NCBI GenBank assembly: GCA_922989275.2 | Contig: OV277861.1 | Span: forward strand, 19,492,540-19,556,539 | Reading direction: 5' to 3' | Length of the DNA stretch: 64,000 nucleotides | DNA from: Gari tellinella | Lineage: Eukaryota; Mollusca; Bivalvia; Cardiida; Psammobiidae | Shown here: in pieces, positions 1-11,702 of the stretch | Layout: each line of letters opens with the position of its first letter | Position numbering within the stretch: the first letter of the stretch is position 1 | Position numbers and translations under genes: made by a program | Notes under the pieces: model-generated | Seen by the model: the letters and a program-made list of their open reading frames with translations, nothing else | What the model was told of the DNA's origin: nothing | Databases searched by the model: none

Positions 1-276
1 TTTATATTTGCAAACAGCTTGAATCCAGATCAGACGCCGCGTAACGCGGCGTCTGATCTGGATTCAAACTGTTTGTCACTCGTCATTATATTAATTCTAT
101 CAAAATATCCACTTACATGTACATTTGAGAAAAAACAGCAGACGAAAAGTTTAAGTAATCGACATTGCAGCCATGAAAAAGTTGGACATAATGGTCTCGT
201 TTGGGAAACAGCGGCAAAAGTCGTTGTAAGGAGGGAGTCGTTGTTGGGAGGGCCGTTGTAGAGAGGGAGCACTGTA
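1..276. mobile_element. TA-5 element, left end outside window
   Basis: Ends GAGGGAGCACTG|TA. Its H1 hairpin is at 11-75 (arms CAAACAGCTTGAATCCAGAT...). A second copy is 56849-57204. Confidence 0.75.
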
Positions 277-758
277 ACTCTTTCAACACTATGTACCCGG
301 GGCCCGTTTCATAAAACTTCGTACGACAAATTTTGTCGTAAGTCAGATTATAAAACTCTCAATTATTATTTATTTCTCCATCTTATCCTGTCTTGTAACA
401 TCTTTTTGGAATTGTATTGAAAAGACGATTCCAAAAAGATGTCACAAGACATGATTGGATAGCGAAATCAGAGATTAAATGTATTTTAAAGTTTTGACTT
501 ACGACAGCATTTGTCGTTAGAAGTTTTATGAAACGGGCTCCCGTTTAGAATAGACTAATTTCATTTGCAAATATGTATACCTAAATCAGATGGCTTCTAT
601 AGGAGCCCTCTGATCTGGGTTGTCGCTGTTTGCCTATCTAGATCAGTAATAATTAGACTAATCAGAATTCCAAGTAGACTGGTTCATGTTTTGGTAACTA
701 AAATATCAACACGGAAACCTATTAACCTACCAGAGTTACTTAGTTTGTAAAGAGTTAA
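275..758. mobile_element. TTAA-4 element split by a GGGGCCCG element
   Basis: Left end TAACTCTTTCAACAC at 275 and right end AAAGAGTTAA at 758. The insertion occupies 299-541. H1-type hairpin remnant at 562-640. Confidence 0.7.
299..541. mobile_element. GGGGCCCG-family element, hairpin H3
   Basis: Inverted ends GGGGCCCGTTTCATAAAACT. The central hairpin has arms TGTCTTGTAACATCTTTTTG and is the same hairpin as in the copy at 35269-35511. Confidence 0.85.
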
Positions 759-822
759 GAGCGTTCTGTTAATTCTAAGCCACCATCGGCTAAACTTTGT
801 ATTTGCTTTGCAATTATTTTAG

Positions 823-1208
823 AATGTAAACCAGAGCTTGATATGAGGTTCACGTCATTGAAGGACGACCTGGCGCGAAACGTTGGGCTACATATCGACG
901 GCGTACAATACCTTGGAGATGGAACGGCTTTGTTTGACGGAAATGCTGCCATTAATTCCAACATTTTCTCAAACTCAGAGTGGGGTCAGGAGGTGTACGT
1001 CTATATCCGGTTCAAACCGGATCTGAAGACGGGAAGGCAGGGGCTAATTCACAACTCGGGATGCGGGCCTTCGGACATAGGACCTTCCGTTTTTATAGGA
1101 TTTGACAGTGATAATCAGTCAATTAACAATAAAAATATAAACATGAAATTTGCTGCAGTCCCAAGAAAGAAAACCCTTCAGTATGAGTTTGTCAACATGA
1201 CCGTTTCG
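823..1208 (+). CDS. LamG gene, exon a (first exon in window)
   Basis: The acceptor is TTATTTTAG just before 823 and the donor is CG|GTATGT after 1208. The exon opens with 2 nt of a split codon, then 128 codons starting CKPELDMRF and ending NMTVS (phase 0). It is internal, because the frame is open right up to the acceptor; the in-frame ATG at 843 is a normal methionine, not the start. Confidence 0.82.
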
Positions 1209-3650
1209 GTATGTAGCTCCTTTCCTTCGTTCATGAATATTTGTCTTGTTTGTGAACAAGAAATTTTTACACCAAACAATATCAGTTGCGCCTTGGTAAC
1301 TTTTAAACCATTACCTACTAAATACGCCCTTTTACGCATCTAATTTATTCCACCACTGAAGGAAATAATATATATCACCATTAATATGCGTCATAAGAAA
1401 TCGTTTCTATATCCTAGAAGACAGTTAAACAGAAAACTCATTTAGAAGCTTTCTGTTTTACTGTCACCTTGCTTGAAGCTGTAACCTGTATTTTATACAA
1501 TCAATTAGCCTTCTTTTTAGTGGTCGTAAAAAAAAGGTTTTACTGTAGCAAGCCTTCTGTATGGCGTGTTATTGTCGTCTGTAATATTTGTCGTTAAAAT
1601 TAATTTCCTTTCAGAAAACATAATCAGGGTGTCAAACAGTTTTGATCTAGACGAGACATTGAGTATCTCGGCGTCTCATCTGGATACAAACTATTGCAAC
1701 AGTTGTCTAAGCTTCGAGTGCAGTGTGCAGCAGACTAATTCATCCCCTCTTATCTGGAGATTGGAGATACAGTCGAAACTCGACACTTCGAACTCGCTTA
1801 AATCGATCGTACCAGTATTTTTATAAGTCGAATTTCGATAAGTCGTTCTCACTTAAGTCGCACATACCCGTATTTCAAAGTTAAAACGTGGCTAAGCCAC
1901 GTTTTAACATTGAAATACGGGTATGTTCGAACTAACGCGAGTTCGAATTATCGAGTATCAACTGTACATGCATTCTCATGTTTTATTTTCAGTCTAAACA
2001 AATGCTGGACGCCTGGTTTGAATTCGGGAGAGGGCATTTCATTGCCGAAGTAAACGGACTTCAAGCACAACTTATGATCGACGGTAAGTTCTTTATAAAA
2101 CCTAACACGTTGTGATAACTAGTACAAACTGTTCGGGTTCTAAAGCGGTGCTGATGACTTTACCTTGATGTCTGTTGATTTTGATCTATTATCCCATAAA
2201 TACGCCCTTAAATTACGCTTTTAATATATTTTTCCATTGAAGGAAATATTTCTACTTTATACATGAATATGAACTGTAAGAAACTGTAAGAAATAGTTTC
2301 TATATTCTACCAGATCGTATCTTAAAGCACGCTGAAAGTAAAGCAGAATGCGCCTTAGAGCGCATTCTGCTTTACTTTACCCTGCTTTAAGTGGTCGCCT
2401 GTCTTCAAAACTAGAAACATTGTATGGGTTATCGGATTATGCAACCGCTTGTTAATATGTAGGACAAAATTCATACCGTAAAAATCTTAACGTTTGTGAC
2501 ACTCTGTGTAACTGCTCTAAATAACATAAAACTTGAACAAATTGCCTTTGTCATGCAGTAGTTTTTCCAAAAGGTGCAATCCTAATGACAAAGAGGGACA
2601 GTCTGATCAGGTGCGCCTGTTTACAGGGTCCACGCTTGTCTGTCCCAATATTTAGAGCATTACTGTATGACTCTTTACCGGGCCAGTTGCTTTACTTTCA
2701 TCTTGCTTTAAATGTTACTGTCTTTAACGCCATTAATATTTCTCTTTTTAGTGGTCGTAATAGAGAAGTTTCACTGTATTTCATTGTCAGTCAATAGCAA
2801 TGACATTTTTTTTATATTTAGGGCTATTTTCAGATACTATTTAGATATATATTAAACAGGACAAACGATGATGAGCTCTCTGATAAGGATCTAAATTGTT
2901 TACAAATGACTCGCAGATGACTCACATAAGGTTTGCCTGTTGTCCAATCACTTTCTTTTTAATAAAATATTATTTAAACTAAAAGAACCAAGTACTATAG
3001 TTTCAAACAAAGGAAGGGGTAAAATATGTCTTTAACTGTTTATAGGCTCTGAAGTAGCTCGTAGACACGGGGCGTTGAACATTGGTGGAAATCTGTGCAA
3101 AATAGGCAACGAGGCATTCCAAGGTTTTAAAGGCATATTAGACGAGGTAAGATCCCGAGCCGATTATATCCCATCTGAAAATGTGTATTTGCGATAGCAT
3201 TTTTTATCCATTTCTTTAATTATTTAGTCGATAAAATTCATTTAAATAACCCCATATAAATCGTACTCATTCATTTGTACAAACCCATTCATTTGTATAA
3301 CCCCATATAAGTGGTACTCATTCATTTGTATGAACCCATTTATTTGTATAACCCCATATAAGTGGTACTCATTTATTTGTATAAACCCATTATGTGTTAC
3401 TCATTCATTTGTATAACCCCATAATAAGTGGTACTCATTCATTTGTATAACCCCATATAAGTGGTACTCATTCGTTTGTATAACCCAATCTAAGTGGTAT
3501 GCATTCATTTGTATAATCCTATCCCAGTGTCAATTTTAGTGCAGAATGTGTGACGGTCCCAGTTAAAATTGTCGTACCTATTCTGTTACATTTTGATTTC
3601 TTCTTTTCCAGGTGCGGATCTACAAGTGCAAGCCTACACGTCTATTATAG
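823..3650 (+). CDS. 3' end of a LamG / concanavalin-A-like domain protein (4 exons)
   Basis: The last 204 residues of a larger protein, spliced from exons 823-1208, 1993-2083, 3046-3146 and 3612-3650; the frame stays open through all three junctions and ends at TAG 3648-3650. The fold is suggested by the beta-rich pattern and typical landmarks: YLGDGTALFDG near the start, a WFEF strand followed by FIAEVNG (the usual 'lyvNG' turn), NIGGN, then FKGILDEVRIY, which matches the G-x-hDEVRIY end of Laminin_G_3 domains. Cysteines lie in the first exon, in NLCKI and in YKCKP near the C-terminus, so the product is probably extracellular or the ectodomain of a secreted protein. Upstream exons lie outside the window. 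I cannot name the full gene; the LamG call is from motif recognition, not a search. Confidence 0.8.
1308..1545. mobile_element. Chimeric half TTAA-1 / half TA-1 element
   Basis: The left half (CCATTACC... to CTATATCCTAGAAGA) is TTAA-1. From the hairpin on (AAGCTTTCTGTTTTACTGTC) it is the right half of TA-1, ending GGTTTTACTGTA. Confidence 0.8.
1768..1976. mobile_element. TA-4 element in LamG intron
   Basis: TACAGTCGAAACTCGACAC to GAGTATCAACTGTA. Central hairpin arms CCCGTATTTCAAAGTTAAAA. An H1-type hairpin lies just upstream (1632-1697). Confidence 0.8.
1993..2083 (+). CDS. LamG gene, exon b
   Basis: Acceptor TTTTATTTTCAG before 1993, donor ACG|GTAAGT after 2083. It encodes SKQMLDAWFEF...QLMID and ends at phase 1. 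The central W and the EVNG turn fit a LamG strand. Confidence 0.82.
2188..2433. mobile_element. TTAA-1 element in LamG intron
   Basis: Degenerate ends; H2 hairpin at 2322-2392 with apex GCGCCTTAGAGCGC. The right half of a TA-1 copy follows at 2690-2783. Confidence 0.75.
3046..3146 (+). CDS. LamG gene, exon c
   Basis: Acceptor TTTATAG before 3046, donor GACGAG|GTAAGA after 3146. It completes the split glycine, then reads SEVARRHGALNIGGNL...FKGILDE. Confidence 0.82.
3240..3515. repeat. 33-bp tandem repeat in the last LamG intron
   Basis: About eight copies of a unit containing TTCATTTGTATAACCCCATA and TAAGTGGTACTCA, with small deletions. Confidence 0.9.
3612..3650 (+). CDS. LamG gene, terminal exon
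   Basis: Acceptor TTCTTTTCCAG before 3612. It encodes VRIYKCKPTRLL and stop TAG. No canonical AATAAA follows within a few hundred bases, so the 3' UTR end is not placed. Confidence 0.8.
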   Translation: MRIYKCKPTRLL

Positions 3651-4450
3651 CTGGATTAATACTCTTTGAGTTCCATTCATGACATCGTTTCCATATTGGT
3701 GCCTTTGAACCTTATGATATTAAGTCACGAATGTATCGTGTTTACAAACTTTTTTTGCAATTGCCATATATCAAAATCTGAATGCCAAACTTTTACTTTG
3801 GGAAAGGCGTATTTATTTTTTATCCAAACGAGTCAAGTCATGCTAAAATTAACGGAAACAGTTTTTGCTCAACACCATGCTTTTGGAATAAGGTGCTGCT
3901 TGAAAATTAAGCGAGTAAAAAGCCTCTGTGAACAGCAGATGTAAAGAAGCAGTTTGTCATTTTAGGGTTGTATTAGAGACAATATTTGACAAACATAAAA
4001 GAAAAAGAACTATGCAAACTTGTCAGAGGACTCGTTAAGAAGCTCTATGATAATTGTCTACATGGTTTGCAAAATATTCACATATACTGCAAAGAAAGCA
4101 ATTTACTAGGAAGCCTACTTTCTGATGAATTCCCATGTTACTTGTTCATGTATCTTAGTTTGAAATTAAGCCTTAAATTGTAACGTCCAGTATGTGTTGT
4201 CCAAACATTAAAATTTAAATGCATACATAATTCTATAAAATGAGCTACTCGTTATGTTATACATATATATGCGTAATGTTTGGCTGAATGCTCAACACCC
4301 GTAGGACTATGTTGTGTTTGAATACGAACTTATGTAAGTAAATTGAGTAAAGGCATGTGAAATCTGTTTAACAACAGCAATTTAGTACCGGTGATTCGTG
4401 TTTGTTTTCTTGTTAAGCTTACCGTGGGGAAGACAAACAATTCGTATGTC
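3651..4450. other. 3' flank of the LamG gene
   Basis: AT-rich, no repeat family recognised. Small plus-strand frames (3666-3944, 3986-4183) show no motif. Probably the 3' UTR and intergenic sequence. Confidence 0.4.
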
Positions 4451-4457
4451 CATTGCA

Positions 4458-4670
4458 TTAACCCTTATCCTGCTGATATGTAATCTGATTTGACATTGTC
4501 GTCTGCAAAATGTGTTAAACTTAGATTTGTACATTTTGTAATTAAACAAATATAAAGACGAGTGTCAAACAGTTTTTATCCAGATCAGACGCCGCGTAAC
4601 GCGGCGTCTAATCTGGATTAAAACTGTTTGAAAAAATGAGTGAAGTCGCGATCAGCAGGCAAAGGGTTAA
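4458..4670. mobile_element. TTAA-3 element with H1 hairpin
   Basis: TTAACCCTTATCCTGCTGAT to CAGCAGGCAAAGGGTTAA. The hairpin at 4564-4632 has apex GACGCCGCGTAACGCGGCGT. Confidence 0.9.
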
Positions 4671-4683
4671 GATTAAATTTTGT

Positions 4684-4825
4684 CAAGATTTGGAGTGGAG
4701 TCTGAGATCGTTCCCAAACATTTGATTGGTCATAGTTGAACTTTTGCTCAGTTAAAGCTCAAATCTGACCTATTTTAAAAATGATTGAGAACGATCTCAG
4801 ACTCAACCCGAACCTTTATAACCTT
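4684..4825. repeat. Foldback element
   Basis: Inverted arms with GAGTCTGAGATCGTTC and CATTTGATTGGTCA. A relative lies at 12878-13005. Confidence 0.8.
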
Positions 4826-5074
4826 GCACCCAGATCACACGCTGAGAAACTCGATGTCTGGTCAGCTTTCATACTGTTTGCAGCTCAGGTCAATGAGCAT
4901 AAATTTAATGAACAATTAATGAACAATTTTATAAACCTGACATTTTCGTACATTTTATTGTATAAGTTACATTTAAATTAATAGGAAATAATAAAGTCTT
5001 CTCTACGGTACATGCCTCGCTATTAGAATCCCTAAAACGAATGTTTGTTTCATGTGTCTAAGGCAGGTGGCAAC

Positions 5075-5325
5075 TTAACCCTTTCCCCCATAGAAGCGCC
5101 TTTTAGCGCATTAAGTTTATTCCTTCACTGAAGAAAACAGTTCCAATTTATACAGTCATAAATATGTATCATACAAAATATTTTCTATATTCAAGCAGAT
5201 GATAGCTTAAAGCAGGCTGAAAGTAAAGCAGAATGCGCTTAAGGCGCATTCTGCTTTACTTTCAACCTGCTTTAAGTCGACACCTATATTCAATACTAGA
5301 GACATGCTATGTGGGAAAGGGTTAA
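5075..5325. mobile_element. TTAA-1 element, complete
   Basis: Both TTAA ends intact (TTAACCCTTTCCCCCATA / GGGAAAGGGTTAA). H2 hairpin in the middle. Confidence 0.92.
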
Positions 5326-5745
5326 ACTCATTTAACTCTATTTTTCAAATGGACCATTTCAATTGCCACTAAAATCTAGTCCCAATTTGACTGTTTAAGA
5401 TTTTTTTGTAATGTATTACAAAATCACAACCGGCGCTGACCCTGATCAAAGGGCTCGTATTTGAGTCTGTTAATCTGGGTTTACAATTTGCACAGGACAG
5501 TTGTACTCTTCACAGGCATATTGTTTGTAAAAGTTTAGTTTAAACATATTTTATTTCAATTATATCCATGTAATGGGGTTGGGCCACAAAATCGTAAAAG
5601 ACGAATATACTCGCTAATAGGGTTCAACTGATTATGATATTGAGAAAGTAGAAAAATGAGCTTAGGCAGAAACATTTCTGCTGCATTGTCATTCTGGTTT
5701 ACGTCACCACTTGTCTGTAAAAACACGGATGTTTGCTGATAGTGG

Positions 5746-5997
5746 TACAGTGGAGAATCTGTTATTCTTTCCCAATAAACGTGTTTACGCTAAAACTATT
5801 ATTTGCAGTGCAAACAGTTTGGAGCCAGATCAGACGCCGGGTAACCCAGCGTCTGATCAGGCTCCAAACTGTTTGCCACCAAGATAAAAAAAAGAATTAT
5901 CAGAATTGTCCAAAAGTTGTTCTTTTCTACGTTTTAGTGCGTTGCGTTTGCGTACGTTTGCGTTTAAACGGGAAAGAATAACAGATTCTCCACTGTA
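5746..5997. mobile_element. TA-2 element with H1 hairpin
   Basis: TACAGTGGAGAATCTGTTAT to AACAGATTCTCCACTGTA. H1 hairpin 5812-5874. Other copies: 17033, 46325, 56008. Confidence 0.92.
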
Positions 5998-6354
5998 TAG
6001 ACTTTCGACTGCCACCTGTCTCTAACATGGTTAATGGGTTTTCGTAATAGTAGATACACTAAGAGGTTTACTGTATATTTTGTATATATTTGACTGCTCA
6101 ACCGCACTTAAACTTTTTAACCACAGGTGGTTGTCGCATACCATGTCTCAACAACAACATCCTCCAAATCCCAACACATGTTCATCTTTTTTAATCCCAT
6201 GTTACACTTGTGTGTATCTAAACCATAACACTGTATGTTAGTTTTGGTTGGGATACCTAAAAGATGGGAGTTTGAAAATGGATGCATTTGTGTCCGTGGG
6301 GGTGTTGTTACTGCTTTTGTGTAGACATGGCACCTGTGGTCGAAACCACAATTT

Positions 6355-6590
6355 TACATAAGTCAAACTAGAGTTAAGCGGCCATACACACAAATAGATC
6401 TAGATGAAACAATAATCGTTTATATACAATTACCAGTCTAACACAGGACAAAAGTAAAGTAGAAAGCTCCTGTGGGAGCTTTCTGCTTTATTTTTGTCCT
6501 GTATTAATTAAGCTGACACCTGCGTTAGATGCCGGTAATACTTAAAATGTATTCAATGGCGAGTGGCCGCTTAACCAAAGTTTGACTGTA
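6355..6590. mobile_element. TA-6 element
   Basis: Inverted ends GTTAAGCGGCCA inside TACA...TGTA. Hairpin at 6441-6510 (ACAGGACAAAAGTAAAGTAG arm), an H2 relative with apex AGCTCC...GGAGCT. Confidence 0.75.
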
Positions 6591-7111
6591 CCTTTAAGTT
6601 ACACCATTTGTTTATGTTAAACAAATAATAAATTGTTGAAAAGTTCTTGTTGTAGATAAGTGTTACCTTCATAGAAAAGTTAGTAATACAAACTGCTGAA
6701 GTTTCGTTATTACTAATAATGACTTCCATCATGTTATGATTGATTGTTTATATAAATAAATTATTTATAATATACATGTATTTTTCCATTATTTATTAGT
6801 TCTTACAATCTGATAAGCATTTCAAAAGCATATACTGACACTCAATAATAGTAAAATATTCAAGTTTTTGCAACAACGGTCAACTTGTCAGTGATAGATC
6901 GGCGGGGGTTAATATTTTATAGCCATTGTGGAGTGGTCACTAGTTTACAGAGGGGGTCGGTATTTTTGTGTGTGAAAGGGATGCCACCTTTTTCTGAAGA
7001 ATACGGACCATGGGGTCAATATTCTATGATGTTACTTTACTTCGTTACACCGGAAAGTTTTCTACGCAGATTTTTTTCTGTCAGTGGCAAGTGATACAAT
7101 GAACAGATGCT

Positions 7112-8551
7112 AGATTAAGAATTTATTACATTGCAATTGTACAATGAACAAATGACAAACACATGGACTATTTGTAATGCCATTGCAGTGGCACAATTAA
7201 CAAATGACAAACACATAGACTATATATCAGACCATTGCAATTGTACAATAAACAAATGACAAACACATGGACTATTTGTAATGCCATTGCAGTGGTACAA
7301 TGAACAAATGACAAACACATGGACTATTTGTCAGGCCATTGCAGTGGTACAATGAACAAATGACAAAACATATGGACTATTTATAAGGCCATTGCAGTGG
7401 CACAATGAACAAATGACAAACGCATGGACTATGTATCAGACCATTGCAGTGGTACAATGAACAAATGACAAACACATGGACTATTTGTAAGGCCATTGCA
7501 GTGGCACAATGAACAAATGACAAACACATGGACTATGTATCAGACCATTGCAGTGGTACAATGAACAAATGACAAACACATGGACTATTTGTAAGGCCAT
7601 TGCAGTGGTACAATGAACAAATGACAAACACATGGACTATGTATCAGACCATTGCAGTGGTACAATGAACAAATGACAAACATGTGGACTATTTGTCAGG
7701 CCATTGCAATGGTACAATGAACAAATGACAAACACATGGACTATTTGTCAGGCTATTGCAGTAGTACAATGAACAAATGCCAAACACATGGAATATCCGT
7801 CAGGCCATTGCAGTGGTACAATGAACAAATGACAAACACATGGACTATTTGTCAGGCCATTGAAGTGGTACAATGAGCAAATGACAAACACATGGACTAT
7901 TTGTCAGGCCATTGCAGTGGTACAATGAACAAATGACAAACACATAGACTATGTATCAGACAATAGCAATTGTACAATGATCAAATGACCATAACATGAA
8001 CTATTTGTCAGGCCATTGCAGTGGTACAATGAACAAATGACAAACACATGGACTATTTGTCAGGCCATTGCAGTGGTACAAAGAACAAATAAATGGACTA
8101 TTCGTCAGGTCATTGCAGTGGTACAAAGAACAAATGACAAACACATGGACTATTTGTCAGGCCATTGCAGTGGTACAATGAACAAATGACAAACACATGG
8201 ACTATTTGTCAGGCCATTGCAGTGGTACAAAGAACAAATGACAAATACATGGACTATTTGTCAGGCCATTGCAGTGGTACAAAGAACAAATGACAAACAC
8301 ATTGACTATTTGTCAGGCCATTGCAGTGGTACAAAGAACAAATGACAAACACATGGACTATTTGTCAGGCCATTGCAGTGGTACAATGAACAAATGACAA
8401 ACACATGGACTATTTGTAAGGCCATTGCAGTGGCACAATGAACAAATGACAACACGTGGACTATTTATCAGACCATTGCAGTGGTACAATGAACAAATGA
8501 CAAACAAGTGTGCTATTTGTCAGGCCAGATTAAGAATTTATTACATTGCAA
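7112..8551. repeat. Minisatellite, about 27 copies of a 52-bp unit, with 25-bp flanking direct repeats
   Basis: The unit contains TTGCAGTGGTACAATGAACA, AATGACAAACACATGGACTA and TTTGTCAGGCCA. In the left third, units with GTATCAGACC alternate with units with GTAAGGCC, a 104-bp higher-order period. The 25-mer starting AGATTAAGAATTTATTAC occurs exactly at 7112-7136 and 8527-8551. Confidence 0.95.
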
Positions 8552-8690
8552 AGCAGTTTGGTATGTACACAAATATAACAATATACATATGATAAAATAT
8601 TATCTCAGATATCTTGGCAGTTGTCTTACACTTCTAAATGTTGTGACAAGACATTATTATACAATAAACAATTTAACTTGTTTACAATAT
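8552..8690. other. Spacer between minisatellite and CAGGG-1 element
   Basis: No feature recognised. Confidence 0.4.
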
Positions 8691-8965
8691 CAGGGCTGCA
8701 ATTTTTCCGGATTTTCCCGAAATCTTAGCATTTGTGCTCTTGCTTTTAAAATTTAGAATTTTCTGCTCTTTTCACTCAGGAAACATGGATATGCATGTCA
8801 AACAGTTAAGATCCAGATCAGACGCTGTGATATGCGGTGTCTGAGCTGGATCTGAACTGTTTACATAATTATGTTAGTAGCAAAATGGTTAAAGATAGGA
8901 CCATAAAATCGTGCGTGAAAATTTGGAAATCTTAGGATTTTTATGAGCAATTTGAGGTAGCCCTG
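8691..8965. mobile_element. CAGGG-1 element carrying the H1 hairpin
   Basis: CAGGGCTGCAATTTTTCCGG to GGTAGCCCTG. Flanks share AATAT (6-bp duplication with one mismatch). H1 hairpin 8799-8862; the other three copies of this family carry H2. Confidence 0.85.
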
Positions 8966-9159
8966 GAATATACTGCAAAGTCCCACTACTACAACCACTA
9001 AACACACAGTTTGTTTTTTCATTGATTAACACAACAACCCATAGAAATGCCTATTAAAAAGGTTTAGGCATTTTTCTCAGCAGTAGAGAGATACACACAG
9101 GTATCATTGCAACTTTGTAATGTTAACTCTTTCCTTTCTAAAGAAGCAATTGCACACAA

Positions 9160-9405
9160 TCAACCCTTTACCCGTAAAATATTCTTTTTTACACCTTTAC
9201 TTCATTTCTCCCTTGAAGATAATAGTTCCAATTAAACAGTCGTGAACATGTAGCTTAAGACATATTTTCTAAATCCTAGCAGATGGTAGCTTAAAGCAGG
9301 CTGAAAGTAAAGCAGAATGCAACTGGCAACTTCTATTTTACTTTCAACCTGCTTTAAGTGGTCACATGTCCTCAAAATTAGAAACAGGCTATGGAGTAAA
9401 GGGTC
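9160..9405. mobile_element. TTAA-1 element
   Basis: H2 hairpin at 9292-9360, with the apex replaced by an unpaired loop. Confidence 0.85.
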
Positions 9406-9532
9406 GAGCAGGTAGCTCTTATTCCTTTCCTTTATAGTACCAGGAACGTGTATTGTGTATACATGTATATACGTTCCTGATAGTATAGTCAGTGCCCCTT
9501 CATTTGAGTGGACATAAAGTGGCATTATACAA

Positions 9533-9703
9533 TACAGTAAAAAACCCTCCAATACGACCACTAAAAATAGGCTAATTAATTGTATAAAAGACAGGTGACA
9601 GCTTAAAGCAAGGTGGAAGTTTTACTTCCACCTTACTTTAAGCCGTCACCTGCCGTAAACACAAAATACTAAAGATAATGTATAATAGAGAGGTTTTACT
9701 GTA
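9533..9703. mobile_element. TA-1 element, shortened hairpin
   Basis: TACAGTAAAAAACCCTCC to GAGAGGTTTTACTGTA. The hairpin collapsed to arms GGTGGAAGT/ACTTCCACC. Confidence 0.85.
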
Positions 9704-10114
9704 CAATCCGTCAAACAAGTTCACCATTAGTGTAAACAATCACCTGAGTTAGTTCAATGTTGTAAAAGAAAAGAAATGCAATAAAACAACCATTACTACT
9801 GTTTATACCTTGTCTTAAAACCCTCATATTTCTAAAATATTGAACCACAGGTATCCCACAAAAGGACCAACAAAACTACATGATTATATCTATGAGAAAC
9901 ATCAACAAAATAAATAATCTTTAAGAAACCTTTCAAGGAGGCAACCTGTATTAAATGACTATCCAGTATGAAGCCCCTTAGCAATATTTTACACAGGTGG
10001 TTGATAAATACGGGATGAAAATAACTCAGAGAAAATTCACGTACTATCCTTTGGTCCAAAAGTAAATAATAGTTGCACATTTGATGGTCCTTGAACATGG
10101 CATCGTACTAATTT

Positions 10115-10293
10115 CACCCATTACTTCATAGCCTGTTTCTAGTTTTGAATAAAGATGACCTCTTAGGATGTAGCTTAAAGAAGGTTAAAAGTAAAGCAGA
10201 ATGTGCCTTAAGGCACATTCTGCTTTACTTTCAATCTACTTTAAGTGGTCACCTATCATCAATACTAAGAACAGGCTATGAGGTATATGGTTA
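10115..10293. mobile_element. Symmetric TTAA-1 derivative
   Basis: Both outer parts are the same TTAA-1 end (GCCTGTTTCTAG on the left, its complement on the right) around an H2 hairpin with apex GTGCCTTAAGGCAC. Confidence 0.7.
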
Positions 10294-10604
10294 TAAGTGA
10301 CCCTATAATAAATAATGATCCTTTGGTATAAAATAGGGTAAACTATATGGTCCCCTGATAAGATGTATGTGCAATTTACAATGTATTTACAAACAAAACA
10401 TTTTATTTTATATACATGTACAACATAAAAGCTCACAACTAGTGATTTTGATCCACATAGGCCTGATAAGCAAATGATTAGACATTGTTTGTGCACTTAT
10501 TTTTTCGAATAAAATTGAAAACTAAAAAAATATTTACCCAATTTTCAAAAATTGACACATTTTTTTTTACATGTTGTATCCTAAAACCTCTAACTGTTAA
10601 AATA

Positions 10605-10798
10605 TTAACCCATTACCCCATAAATATGCCTCAAATTTAGAATAAAGTAGTTCCATTTTATATAGTAATAAATTTGCAACAAAAGAAATATTTCCTATAT
10701 CCTAGCAGATAGTAGTTTAAGGCAAGCTTTACTGTCAGTCTGCTTCAAGTAGTACCTTGTTTTCAAAACTATAAACAGGCTATGGGGTAATGGGTTAA
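10605..10798. mobile_element. TTAA-1 element with most of the hairpin deleted
   Basis: TTAACCCATTACCCCATAAA to TATGGGGTAATGGGTTAA. The interior hairpin is reduced. Confidence 0.88.
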
Positions 10799-10916
10799 AG
10801 TATTGTCACTGAAAATTCAGTATTAGGAACTGTATACATTGTATACATAAGACCTATTAATTACAATAGTGAAGATACCATGAAAGACAGGTTTTGATCA
10901 TCCTTAAAACTTCAAA

Positions 10917-11156
10917 TAACTCTTTCAACACCACAGACCTGTTTAGAATATTTTCAATACATTTGCAAACAATGTAGACCCAGATCAGAGGGCTCCTAAG
11001 GGCCCTTTGATCAAGGTCTACACTGTTTGCTAATTTATACTAGTATTTATTAAACTATCCAGAATTCTAAAAAGACTGGTTCATATTGTGGTAATTTAAA
11101 TAATCTACAAGGGAACCTAATAACCCACAAGAGTGACTAAGTATTGAAAGAGTTAA
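10917..11156. mobile_element. TTAA-4 element with H1-type hairpin
   Basis: TAACTCTTTCAACACC to GTATTGAAAGAGTTAA. Hairpin 10967-11033, apex GAGGGCTCCTAAGGGCCCTT. Confidence 0.85.
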
Positions 11157-11700
11157 ATAGCAATTCCATTTCCAAATGAAGTTTAGCCCATTTTTCACTT
11201 GTAAAGAATGTGTGACACTAAACAGGTCATATATTGCCAATAAATGGTTAGATGATGATGATGATGAGTGATGCTTTCAGATGGAGGATTTCTGCTAATC
11301 ACATTTGCTGCAAATTATTCAACACACAGTTAAGCCCCAGAACAACTGTAAGGTAGCATAGCTTCAATGGTGGTTTAAGGTAATCTCTCTAGAAGAGTGT
11401 TGATTCATCATTTTTAAGTGCTCTAAAGTCCCATTGGTAAAGACCATGCACCTGCATGCCCGTTGTTCAAAAACTACAAACAAGTTGTCACATTCAGCCT
11501 TCATGCACCAAAACAATTGTTTAATAAGTCAAACCATTGGTTACACAATATTTCTAGTTTTATGTAGTTTAGTTTTCAAATGTTAAAGTGTACTACACTA
11601 GATTGAAATGCAAAGTCTACTTAAAAACATTTTTTATCGAAATCTCACTACCATTACCACTGAAATGAACACTCCTTGATCATTTAAAAGACAAGAGGTT
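11157..11700. other. Unique sequence between elements
   Basis: No gene or repeat recognised, apart from a short GAT run near 11253-11267. Confidence 0.4.
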
Positions 11701-11702
11701 AC

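Noticed and set aside
843..1343. A stand-alone gene starting at ATG 843
   Set aside because: The frame is open upstream to an acceptor at 821-822, and from 1209 on it reads into intron and repeat; the LamG frame continues only by splicing.
7112..8551. CRISPR array
   Set aside because: Units are direct tandem copies without unique spacers, in a spliced eukaryotic locus.
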